Positions 1-6,636 of a stretch of 6,636 nt of DNA are shown piece after piece. Numbering within the stretch: the stretch's first letter is position 1; every line of letters starts with the position of its first letter. This DNA comes from an uncultured Bacteroidales bacterium (lineage in GTDB: Bacteria; Bacteroidota; Bacteroidia; Bacteroidales; Lentimicrobiaceae): NCBI GenBank assembly GCA_937864935.1, contig CALMDN010000478.1, positions 1-6,636 of the forward strand, given 5' to 3'. Both the position numbers and the translations under genes were made by a program. The notes beneath the pieces were generated by a model. It had not been told where the DNA came from and did no database searches. It saw only the letters and a program-made list of their open reading frames with translations.

Positions 1-3000
1 ACAATTCAGCGCAATGGTATCCATTGGGACCGATGCAGAACACAAACCAGGTGCTTTCACGCCTCGGTCTGGTCAGTTCGTTGTGGATCGACACCACGGA
101 TTTCAGAACCATATATGCAGGAAGCAATACCGGAGGAATATTCAGGACCACCGATGGCGGGCTTAACTGGTCATCGCTCTCTGACAATGTCATCACCACC
201 GGGGTTTTAAGTATACAGGTTGACCCGACCAACAAAGACCTCATCTACATTGGCACCGGGCACCTCGGTTTCGGAAGGGCTTATGGCAACGGGGTGATGA
301 AGAGCAGCGACGGCGGGTTAACCTGGGAAGAGACCGGACTGAACAGCACTACCACCGCATACAATTTCACGGTAAGGAAGCTTTTCTTGTTACCTCAGAA
401 TCCACAGGTACTGATCGCACTGGCCAACACTGAATTCAGGTACAAAGCCATGGTATTCCGGTCTGCCGACAGGGGGCAGACCTGGGAGGAGGTTTATTCA
501 TCCGAAGGCGGAGAGCTGTTTTCCATCCGCCAGGATCCTTTCGAACCCGAAGTGCTTTATATTGGCGGTAACCGTTTTCTGAAGAGCACCGATGCCGGAA
601 TCACCTGGGTTGAACAGTCACAGGTGCTTCCCCTCGAACCCCATTATGCCGTAAGCCGGCTTGAGATTGCCAAAACCAGCAACAAACAGGGCCTGATGCT
701 CGCCATGGCAGAAGTTTACGACACCACAGGAGCGAACCCTTCAGCAAGGCTCGATCTGTTTAAATCTTCAGACAACGGGCAGACTTTCCGGAAACTGGCC
801 CTGGAGTACAATCCCTTTGCAGGATACTGGAAGCTGGAGTTCGGCATGTCGCCTGCCGACACCAACGAATTCTATCTGGGCGGTATCTGGCTGTATAAGT
901 TCAGAATCAGCGGAGATTCGGCAAAATACATCTACTGCAGCGACCATAAATACCACCACGATATCCGTGACCTGCACATTTTCAGTACCGGTGGCAAAGA
1001 CCTGGTCTACATGGCCAACGATGGCGGGGTTACCCGGTCGGAAACCGGCGCGGAATCCTGGGAAGACATTACACGCAACGGAATGAATATTACACAGTTT
1101 CACAAGATTGCCATCGGAGAGAACAGCGACATGATGTTTGCAGGGCCTCAGGATGCCAACCTGTGTTTCTACAATTTCAAAACCGGAGAATGGACCAAGA
1201 ATGCCAAAATCTCGGATGCCTATGGTGGGGCTATTGATTACGTAAATCCGAACAATGTGTACCTCTCGGTAGTCACGCCAAGCACTACCCAGCAACACAT
1301 ATTCCTTTTGAAATCCGTTGACGGAGGCAACTACTTTGAATTCAGAAAGATCCCTGATTCCACTGAGGTCGGCAGAACCGACAAGCCCATCGAAATGGAC
1401 CCTGTCGATCCTCAGACGCTCTACACAGGTTTTATGAATGTGTGGAAATCAACCGATGGGGGTGACAACTGGCAAAAGATCAGCAACTTCCCCCCTGAAC
1501 TTGTCACAAAAATAAAGGTAGTGAAAGTTGCACCTTCAAACAACAAGGTGATTGCCGCTGCTTTTGAAAATCCCGACTGGGGGGTACCTGATCCGGCCAA
1601 GCTCTGGATTACACCGGATGGGGGAAACCATTGGGTGAACATAACCCCCGTCGGGTCAACCAACCTGAATTATGCCGGTATTTCTGACATTACCTTTCAT
1701 CCGCAGCAGCCACAACGCTTCTGGCTGTCGCTCGACCGTGAATGGGCCGATCACCGGGTGTACATGACCACCGATGGCGGTGCAAGCTGGATCAGTTTTT
1801 CGGAAGGATTGCCGGCCATACCTGTGAATACCATTGCATTTGTGAGCGGAGCAGGTTATGATGTGCTGCTGGCGGCAACCGATGCCGGGGTCTATTACCG
1901 CGATGAAAACATGGACCGCTGGGAGCTCTTCGGCACCGGATTGCCCAGAACCATTGTATCAGACATAAAAATCAGTTATACCAGAAAAAAAATCGTGGCC
2001 GGAACTTTCGGACGCGGATTGTGGGAATGCGATCTGTGTCTGCCGCTTCTGGATCATGAACTGGTCATCAGCGATACAACTGAATGGAATTCCAAAGCTA
2101 AGGTCCTGCAGGATGTGCGCATAGAAGCAGGCGGGCGGCTCAACGTCAGTTCTGTGATCGAGATGGGGATTGACCGCACCATCCGGGTAATGCCCGGCGG
2201 TGAACTGGTCATTGATCGTGGCACCCTCACCAATGACTGTGCAGGAATGTGGAATGGTATCAGGGTTTACGGTTCGACAGATTACAACGATCCAACCGCA
2301 GAACAGGGCAGGATTACGCTGTTGCATGGGGGATCCATACAGTTCGCTGACACAGCCATTAAGTATATGGCAATTGATCAGGATGGCAATCCCTTATCGT
2401 TGTCAGGAGGTGGCATTGTTTCTGCTGAAAATGCGCGCTTCATCAACAACAAGGTACACCTCGAAATCAATCCTTCCAAAGGCAACAACCCATCAATATT
2501 TTCTCTGTGCCAGTTCAACATCAGTAAAAAACTCCCCGATGGTTCAGGCTATGGCCCGATGGTCATACTCAAGAGCAACAAAGGCGTTAGTTTCACCAGT
2601 TGTCAGTTTGAAAACAACATTCCGGTTTCAGAAATGTCTTTCCACGAAAGGGGCACCGGCATACAGGCCTTCAATTCATCATTTGCTGTCAATAAGCTGC
2701 AATCCGTCGATTCGGTACCCTTCGGAATCAATACGGAGGCTGTTTTCAAACAACTGGCTTATGGAATCAGGGCGACTTCATCCTTTTCAGGATTTCCTGT
2801 TTACGTTTCGGAAGCAAAGTTCGACAGAAACCTTACCGGAATTTGTCTGTCAGGGATTGCAGGGAGTTTCATTGCAGACTGCAACTTTAACCTGAATTCA
2901 GGCAATCTTTCTGATTCTGTCAGACCAGCTGCTTCGGCCATCTACCTCAACAATTGCAATCTTTTCACTGTCAGAAATAATACGATCAAGGGTCCGCTGG

Positions 3001-4604
3001 GTGCTTTTATACCGAAATCAAAAAGTGCAGGCATTGTCCTCAACAGCTGCGGGGGCACCAATGAAACCATTTTTTCAAACAGGGTCACCAACCTGAATTA
3101 TGCCATTCTCGCCCAGAACAACAACCGTTCAGCCGATGGCAGGCAGGGATTGAGGTTTTTGCACAACTGGTTTGATAAAAACGAGTACGATCTGTGTGTA
3201 ACCAACGACAGTACAGAGACTGATCCCGGAATAGCCCTGCATCAGGGCTCGCCTGGCAATGAACCTGCCGGTCCGGCAGGAAATCGATTCAGCTACAGCA
3301 AACTGAACAGAAGTTCAGACATCCACAACGATGGGGCCTGGTTTTATTACCATAGTCCTGACACCCACGATTCGCTCGCACACATCCCTTTGAATTTTTA
3401 CCGGATCTTTACATTCAACGATGAAAGTCCCTTCCCGTCAGACAGCGCCTACACACCAGAATATTTGAAGGTTACACCTGAAAATGCTTCACTGCTCCTG
3501 GCAGATCTCAAACACCTCTCCTCAGATTCAGACAGTTTGCGGAAAGAACTGACCGATGGCGGAAACACAGATGCACTGATCAGCCGCATCAGGCAGTGCA
3601 CACAGGAAGAGGCTCCCCAACTGGTCAGGGAATTGCTGAAGTTTTCCCCTTACCTTTCAGAGGGGGTGCTGCTGCAACTGATCAACAGTCAGGAGCAGGT
3701 ACCCACAACGCTGATAGCAGATGTACTCGCGAAGAACCCTCAGATAGCGAGGTCGCCGGAGATCCTCGGTGCGATCGAAACAATGGACCCGAAGCTGACC
3801 GCCTACATGATAGTTGCCCTCTACAAGGGTTACGGACAATTGTCGTCAGCTGAGGCCCTCGATGCAAAGACAGAAGTCCTGAGATCAGCACGAGACCTCG
3901 TTTCTCAATTGGTTGCCGTGAATCTGATGGATGCAGACAATCAGAACTACCTCCTCGGGAATGCTGTCACACATTTGCTTGAGGATCAGCGCCTGGCCTC
4001 CGACATTCTTGCTGCCGGCCTGTTGCTTAACAGTGGCGATGAAACTGCTGCTACCGGCATTATGGCAGACCTGGAGATGAAATATCCGGAGGTCGCCAAA
4101 GTAGTGGTTAGTGCATTCAGTGAACTATATCAGCTCAACAAAGATAACTTCGGGGAAGGAAAACTGCCATCTGTGGCAGATTCAGTGCTGATAGAGCAAC
4201 TTCACCAGATGAAGGCTGACCCACACACAGGCATCTGGGCGCAGAACATCCTTACATTCCTTAACAACGGGGCTACAGATGAACCATTTATCTTCCCGGG
4301 AAACTTTACGTTTGTTCCTCCTCCTGTAATTCCCGAGGTCTCTTTTGATGGGTATGGATTTATGATTTACCCCATTCCAGCCCGGAATTATGTGGTATTT
4401 GACTACTTCTCCCCTGCCGGTTTTAGCAGGGGTGAATTAAAAATTGTGGCAATGAACGGTCAGGAAATCCGCTCTGTTCCTGTTAATGGAGCATATGGGC
4501 AGCAGCTCATCGACATCAGCAGTCTGCAACCGGGAGTTTACCTGTTCAGGCTGACAGATGGAGCAATCGATGTCGGAATCCGCAAAGTCGTGATTTCCAG
4601 ATAG
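1..4604 (+). CDS. Large secreted Asp-box beta-propeller / beta-helix protein with T9SS type A sorting domain (5' partial)
   Basis: The frame is open from base 3 with no stop upstream, and the first codons read NSAQWYPLGP, a W-x-PLGP lead-in typical of such propellers. The gene therefore starts outside the window, and the TTG at 24 is not a real start. Counting residues from base 24, Asp-box motifs (S/T-x-D-x-G-x-x-W/F) lie near 42, 94, 147, 188, 248, 431, 476, 530 and 582, with degenerate copies near 331 and 618. This suggests one large or two stacked beta-propellers, closing at GTFGRGLW (660-667). Residues about 695-1090 look like a right-handed beta-helix (GMWNGIRVYG, NNTIKG, short N-rich turns). 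Residues about 1150-1415 are alpha-helical and unassigned. Residues about 1444-1526 form a Por/T9SS sorting domain, starting at YPIPARNYV and ending in GVYLFRL and KVVISR. Predicted location is the cell surface or outside the cell. Asp-boxes are structural, so ligand and enzymatic activity are unknown; sialidase activity cannot be inferred. Confidence 0.93.
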   Translation, partial: NSAQWYPLGPMQNTNQVLSRLGLVSSLWIDTTDFRTIYAGSNTGGIFRTTDGGLNWSSLSDNVITTGVLSIQVDPTNKDLIYIGTGHLGFGRAYGNGVMKSSDGGLTWEETGLNSTTTAYNFTVRKLFLLPQNPQVLIALANTEFRYKAMVFRSADRGQTWEEVYSSEGGELFSIRQDPFEPEVLYIGGNRFLKSTDAGITWVEQSQVLPLEPHYAVSRLEIAKTSNKQGLMLAMAEVYDTTGANPSARLDLFKSSDNGQTFRKLALEYNPFAGYWKLEFGMSPADTNEFYLGGIWLYKFRISGDSAKYIYCSDHKYHHDIRDLHIFSTGGKDLVYMANDGGVTRSETGAESWEDITRNGMNITQFHKIAIGENSDMMFAGPQDANLCFYNFKTGEWTKNAKISDAYGGAIDYVNPNNVYLSVVTPSTTQQHIFLLKSVDGGNYFEFRKIPDSTEVGRTDKPIEMDPVDPQTLYTGFMNVWKSTDGGDNWQKISNFPPELVTKIKVVKVAPSNNKVIAAAFENPDWGVPDPAKLWITPDGGNHWVNITPVGSTNLNYAGISDITFHPQQPQRFWLSLDREWADHRVYMTTDGGASWISFSEGLPAIPVNTIAFVSGAGYDVLLAATDAGVYYRDENMDRWELFGTGLPRTIVSDIKISYTRKKIVAGTFGRGLWECDLCLPLLDHELVISDTTEWNSKAKVLQDVRIEAGGRLNVSSVIEMGIDRTIRVMPGGELVIDRGTLTNDCAGMWNGIRVYGSTDYNDPTAEQGRITLLHGGSIQFADTAIKYMAIDQDGNPLSLSGGGIVSAENARFINNKVHLEINPSKGNNPSIFSLCQFNISKKLPDGSGYGPMVILKSNKGVSFTSCQFENNIPVSEMSFHERGTGIQAFNSSFAVNKLQSVDSVPFGINTEAVFKQLAYGIRATSSFSGFPVYVSEAKFDRNLTGICLSGIAGSFIADCNFNLNSGNLSDSVRPAASAIYLNNCNLFTVRNNTIKGPLGAFIPKSKSAGIVLNSCGGTNETIFSNRVTNLNYAILAQNNNRSADGRQGLRFLHNWFDKNEYDLCVTNDSTETDPGIALHQGSPGNEPAGPAGNRFSYSKLNRSSDIHNDGAWFYYHSPDTHDSLAHIPLNFYRIFTFNDESPFPSDSAYTPEYLKVTPENASLLLADLKHLSSDSDSLRKELTDGGNTDALISRIRQCTQEEAPQLVRELLKFSPYLSEGVLLQLINSQEQVPTTLIADVLAKNPQIARSPEILGAIETMDPKLTAYMIVALYKGYGQLSSAEALDAKTEVLRSARDLVSQLVAVNLMDADNQNYLLGNAVTHLLEDQRLASDILAAGLLLNSGDETAATGIMADLEMKYPEVAKVVVSAFSELYQLNKDNFGEGKLPSVADSVLIEQLHQMKADPHTGIWAQNILTFLNNGATDEPFIFPGNFTFVPPPVIPEVSFDGYGFMIYPIPARNYVVFDYFSPAGFSRGELKIVAMNGQEIRSVPVNGAYGQQLIDISSLQPGVYLFRLTDGAIDVGIRKVVISR

Positions 4605-4736
4605 GCAGGGTCAAAATGCGAAAGCTTGTTGCAATAAATCCTAAAAAGCCATACTCAGTTTAAAGAAGAGGCTGTAAAGCCAGAAAAGCAGAAAAATATT
4701 GCTGCCAACTTTCCGAAATCTGAGTACCCTGATAAA

Positions 4737-4768
4737 TGCCAGCCATCCTGAGCGAAGCCAGGCAGGCA
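4737..4768. repeat. Imperfect inverted repeat (hairpin), 8-base arms
   Basis: Arms TGCCAGCC (4737-4744) and GGCAGGCA (4761-4768) pair at seven of eight positions around a 16-base loop. No T-run follows on the + strand, so this does not look like an intrinsic terminator by itself. It could be a mobile intergenic repeat or an mRNA 3'-end structure. Confidence 0.45.
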
Positions 4769-4770
4769 TA

Positions 4771-4816
4771 GAAGTTTACCGAAGATAGTCCGAAATCGCA
4801 AGCCCGAAGTTTACCG
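4771..4816. repeat. 11-base direct repeat GAAGTTTACCG, two copies
   Basis: The same 11 bases occur at 4771-4781 and 4806-4816, 35 bases apart start to start. A related TCCGAAATC string occurs at 4712-4720 and 4789-4797. The pattern suggests a degenerate intergenic repeat unit rather than a CRISPR: there are only two copies, and they are too short and too closely spaced. Confidence 0.5.
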
Positions 4817-4841
4817 GACTTTCAAGATAAAAAATTTTTTT
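4784..4841 (+). terminator. Possible terminator-like inverted repeat followed by A6T7 tract
   Basis: Arms GATAGTCCG (4784-4792) and CGGACTTTC (4815-4823) pair at eight of nine positions around a 22-base loop. Seven Ts lie at 4835-4841. The T-run starts 11 bases past the stem rather than directly after it, and the loop is large, so this is a weak candidate for ending the upstream transcript. The A6T7 tract may instead act as an A/T-rich element upstream of the nrf promoter. Confidence 0.25.
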
Positions 4842-4848
4842 CAATCAT

Positions 4849-4877
4849 TCTGGTACTGCTTTACTTTATTATATTTG
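4849..4877 (+). promoter_or_regulatory. Predicted Bacteroidota-type promoter of nrfHA
   Basis: TATATTTG at 4870-4877 matches the Bacteroidota -7 consensus TAnnTTTG exactly. A possible -33 element, TCTG at 4849-4852, matches TTTG at three of four positions with a 17-base spacer, which is weak and slightly short. Transcription would start a few bases after 4877, giving a leader of roughly ten bases before the nrfH ATG. The last G of the box falls in a small dyad, ATTTG-N4-CAAAT (4873-4886), that could be an operator. Confidence 0.5.
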
Positions 4878-4894
4878 CATTCAAATCAACTGCT

Positions 4895-5482
4895 ATGAAA
4901 AGATTGTTCCGTTTACTGAAGCCTCCGGCTCAATGGCAACTTATCGTGATCGTCCTTACGGGTATCATCGCCGGAACCGGTTTGCTGATTATCAGGGCCT
5001 CCAAGGCACATTCTTACCTGTCAGATGATCCTGAGACCTGCATTAACTGCCATGTGATGTACACCCAGTACGCCTCCTGGACGCACAGCAGCCACCGTGA
5101 AGTGGCCACCTGCAACGACTGCCATGTACCTCACGACAATGTGGTTCGGAAATATTTTTTCAAAGCCATGGATGGAATGCGGCATGCAACCATATTTACA
5201 GCAAGGCTTGAACCTCAGGTTATTCAGATAAAGAATGCCGGAGCCAATGTGGTTCAGGAAAACTGCATACGCTGTCACATTGAACTGGTAAGCATGGTGA
5301 GTGCAGTTCAGGTAACGGCCGACAATCACAAGCTTGGCACAGGGGCCCGTTGCTGGGATTGCCACCGCGAAACACCACACGGCACTGTAAACAGCCTTGC
5401 ATCAAGCCCGGGGGCCCTGGTGCCCGGCCTTGAGCCTGTGATGCCCGAATGGATGATGAAGTCACTGAATATCAACAAATAA
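4895..5482 (+). CDS. nrfH: Cytochrome c nitrite reductase small subunit NrfH (tetraheme menaquinol dehydrogenase)
   Basis: This is a NapC/NirT-family membrane cytochrome that oxidises menaquinol and passes electrons to NrfA. The 195-residue protein has a short basic N-terminus and one uncleaved membrane helix (about 15-34), followed by a periplasmic domain. It has four heme c motifs: CINCH (49-53), CNDCH (73-77), CIRCH (124-128) and CWDCH (153-157). The first extends to CxxCHxM (Met55), the NrfH signature in which Met ligates heme 1. The segment FKAMDGMRH (89-97) matches the conserved FKA-x-x-G-x-R region at the quinol site; Lys90 aligns with the conserved quinol-site Lys. Length is slightly above the usual 150-180, owing to a C-terminal tail. 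ATG 4895 is chosen because it gives a normal anchor and no other ATG lies in frame back to the TAG at 4769. No Shine-Dalgarno is seen, as is usual in Bacteroidota. nrfA follows after 15 bases. Confidence 0.95.
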   Translation: MKRLFRLLKPPAQWQLIVIVLTGIIAGTGLLIIRASKAHSYLSDDPETCINCHVMYTQYASWTHSSHREVATCNDCHVPHDNVVRKYFFKAMDGMRHATIFTARLEPQVIQIKNAGANVVQENCIRCHIELVSMVSAVQVTADNHKLGTGARCWDCHRETPHGTVNSLASSPGALVPGLEPVMPEWMMKSLNINK

Positions 5483-5497
5483 CAAAACCAATACGTT

Positions 5498-6636
5498 ATG
5501 GAAAACAATGATCAGGTAACAAAACGCAAACCCTGGGTGAACTGGCTGATCTTTCTGGTTACAGTAGCCCTGGTTTTCGTGCTCGGCATTTTTGCAGCCT
5601 CCATACTTGAACGCCGTACAGAATCAAAACTCTATTTTCAGACGGTAAAGGAAATTGCTGCATGGGAACCCAGAAACGAAGTGTGGGGGGAGAATTTCCC
5701 CCGTGAATATGAGACCTATCTCAGCACCCTTGATACCAGCTTTCAGAGTGGCCATGGGGGTTCTGCCATGATTGACTATCTCGAGAAGTATCCTGAACTG
5801 GTGATTCTGTGGGCAGGATATGCATTTTCACGCGATTACAATCAGGGCCGGGGACATTATTATGCGGTGAAGGATATCAGGGAAACCCTGCGCACGGATG
5901 TACCTCAGCCTGCCACCTGCTGGACCTGCAAAAGCCCTGATGTGCCCCGTTTGATGGAACAGATGGGTATAGAAGAATTTTACAAGGGTAAATGGAGTGA
6001 CATGGGACATGAGGTTGTCAACAACATCGGTTGCCAGGATTGCCATGATCCGAAAACCATGAACCTCAGGATTACAAGGCCGGCTCTTGCAGAAGCCTAT
6101 CAGCGTATGGGCAAAGACATTACCAAAGCCACGCACCAGGAAATGCGTTCACTTGTGTGTGCCCAGTGTCATGTAGAATATTACTTTAAAGGCGATGGCA
6201 AGTACCTCACTTTCCCCTGGGACAAAGGATTCAGCGCCGACAGCATGGAAGCCTACTACGATGAAATTCAACATGTTGATTTTATTCATAAGCTGAGTAA
6301 AACTCCGGTTCTGAAGGCCCAGCATCCCGATTTCGAGTTATACATGACCGGGGTCCATGCCGACCGCGGCGTAGCCTGTGCCGATTGCCACATGCCCTAT
6401 AAACGTGAGGGTGGCATGAAATTTACGAATCATAAGATTCAGAGCCCCCTGGCCAATGTTTCGGAGTCCTGCCAGGTATGCCACCGTGAGAGTGAGGCCA
6501 AACTGATGGCCAATGTGTACGAGCGTCAGGGCAAAGTGGAGGAGTTGAGAAGAATTGCTGAGAAAAATCTGGCAAGGGTCCACATCGAAGCCAAAACTGC
6601 CTGGGATAACGGAGCCACCGAGGAAGAGATGAAACC
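5498..6636 (+). CDS. nrfA: Ammonia-forming cytochrome c nitrite reductase catalytic subunit NrfA (3' partial)
   Basis: NrfA reduces nitrite to ammonium with six electrons, as a pentaheme enzyme bound to NrfH on the periplasmic side. The window holds 379 residues before its end; by comparison with E. coli NrfA (478 residues) about 100 C-terminal residues are missing. A hydrophobic N-terminal segment (about 14-36) is a signal peptide or retained anchor. Heme motifs are CWTCK (141-145), the Lys-ligated active-site heme, then CQDCH (179-183), CAQCH (221-225), CADCH (294-298) and CQVCH (325-329). By alignment with E. coli NrfA from memory, the catalytic residues are Arg132 (LRT), Tyr228 (HVEYYF) and His276 (LKAQHP). 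The calcium-site residues Glu227, Lys273 and Gln275 are also kept, so this is the calcium-dependent form. ATG 5498 lies 15 bases after the nrfH stop, behind an A-rich stretch without Shine-Dalgarno, and the two genes are surely co-transcribed. Confidence 0.97.
   Translation, partial: MENNDQVTKRKPWVNWLIFLVTVALVFVLGIFAASILERRTESKLYFQTVKEIAAWEPRNEVWGENFPREYETYLSTLDTSFQSGHGGSAMIDYLEKYPELVILWAGYAFSRDYNQGRGHYYAVKDIRETLRTDVPQPATCWTCKSPDVPRLMEQMGIEEFYKGKWSDMGHEVVNNIGCQDCHDPKTMNLRITRPALAEAYQRMGKDITKATHQEMRSLVCAQCHVEYYFKGDGKYLTFPWDKGFSADSMEAYYDEIQHVDFIHKLSKTPVLKAQHPDFELYMTGVHADRGVACADCHMPYKREGGMKFTNHKIQSPLANVSESCQVCHRESEAKLMANVYERQGKVEELRRIAEKNLARVHIEAKTAWDNGATEEEMK

Larger units (their letters stand above)
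4605..4894. other. Intergenic region between the T9SS protein gene and nrfH
   Basis: This 290-base stretch holds no convincing gene. From left to right it contains an inverted repeat with seven-base arms (4652-4658 and 4720-4726) enclosing a small GGCT-GTAA-AGCC hairpin (4670-4681). Next come an imperfect hairpin (4737-4768), an 11-base direct repeat (4771-4781 and 4806-4816), a second imperfect inverted repeat (4784-4823), an A6T7 tract (4829-4841) and the nrfH promoter box. The string CATCCTGAGCGAAG at 4744-4757 resembles, from memory, a dispersed intergenic sequence seen in many bacterial genomes. The region presumably carries the end of the upstream transcript and the start of the nrf transcript. 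Confidence 0.6.

Noticed and set aside
24..26. TTG as the start codon of the large gene
   Set aside because: The frame continues open to base 3 with protein-like sequence (NSAQWYP), there is no signal peptide after the TTG, and a T9SS cargo needs one. The gene is truncated by the window edge.
768..1298. A 176-codon open frame on the - strand
   Set aside because: It lies wholly inside the propeller-coding part of the large gene, shows no domain or motif I recognise, and is explained by the codon pattern of the + strand gene.
147..1793. Recurring ACCGATGGCGG-like strings as a DNA repeat array
   Set aside because: They fall in frame on the Asp-box motif (TDGG) of each propeller repeat, so they reflect the protein repeats rather than a DNA element or CRISPR.
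2200..2895. A 231-codon open frame on the + strand in another reading frame
   Set aside because: It overlaps the beta-helix part of the large gene completely. Its translation has low-complexity, Ser/Arg-rich composition without a recognisable fold, and the overlapping frame has clear domain evidence.
3549..3563. A further Asp-box (LTDGGN) in the helical region
   Set aside because: It lacks the following aromatic residue and the beta-strand context, so it is probably a helix-capping loop.
5021..5508. Antisense open frames (5021-5380, 5220-5465, 5326-5508) across nrfH
   Set aside because: They mirror the nrfH coding sequence, whose four heme motifs and membrane anchor leave no doubt about the true strand and frame.
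5918..5932. Apparent broken heme motif CWTCK in NrfA
   Set aside because: CxxCK is the normal active-site heme motif of NrfA, where Lys replaces the proximal His; it is not a mutation.

Overview
The window looks like chromosomal DNA from a Bacteroidota bacterium, probably an anaerobic or facultative, Bacteroidales-like lineage (the order is inference). Four signals point this way. The large first protein ends in a type IX secretion (Por) type A C-terminal sorting domain. A perfect TAnnTTTG promoter box sits just upstream of the second gene. Neither complete start codon has a Shine-Dalgarno sequence. The gene pair nrfH-nrfA is common in respiratory Bacteroidota. All genes are on the + strand.

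Layout: (1) Bases 1-4604 hold most of a very large secreted protein whose 5' end lies outside the window. It has about ten Asp-box (BNR/sortilin-type) beta-propeller repeats, then a beta-helix-like region, an alpha-helical region I cannot assign, and a T9SS sorting domain. (2) Bases 4605-4894 are a 290-base intergenic region with small inverted repeats, an 11-base direct repeat, an A6T7 tract and a predicted promoter. (3) Bases 4895-5482 encode NrfH, a membrane-anchored tetraheme cytochrome c that oxidises menaquinol. (4) Bases 5498-6636 encode the first 379 residues of NrfA, the pentaheme ammonia-forming nitrite reductase, which is cut by the window end.

NrfH and NrfA form one operon and one membrane complex: NrfH takes electrons from menaquinol and passes them to NrfA, which reduces nitrite to ammonium on the periplasmic side. 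The upstream surface protein appears to be a separate transcription unit with no evident functional link to nitrite respiration.

I found no convincing new multi-gene system. The points most worth checking are the architecture and unassigned helical part of the T9SS protein, the repeat-bearing intergenic region, a small dyad overlapping the nrf promoter, and a probable Asp-to-His change near the quinol-side heme of NrfH.
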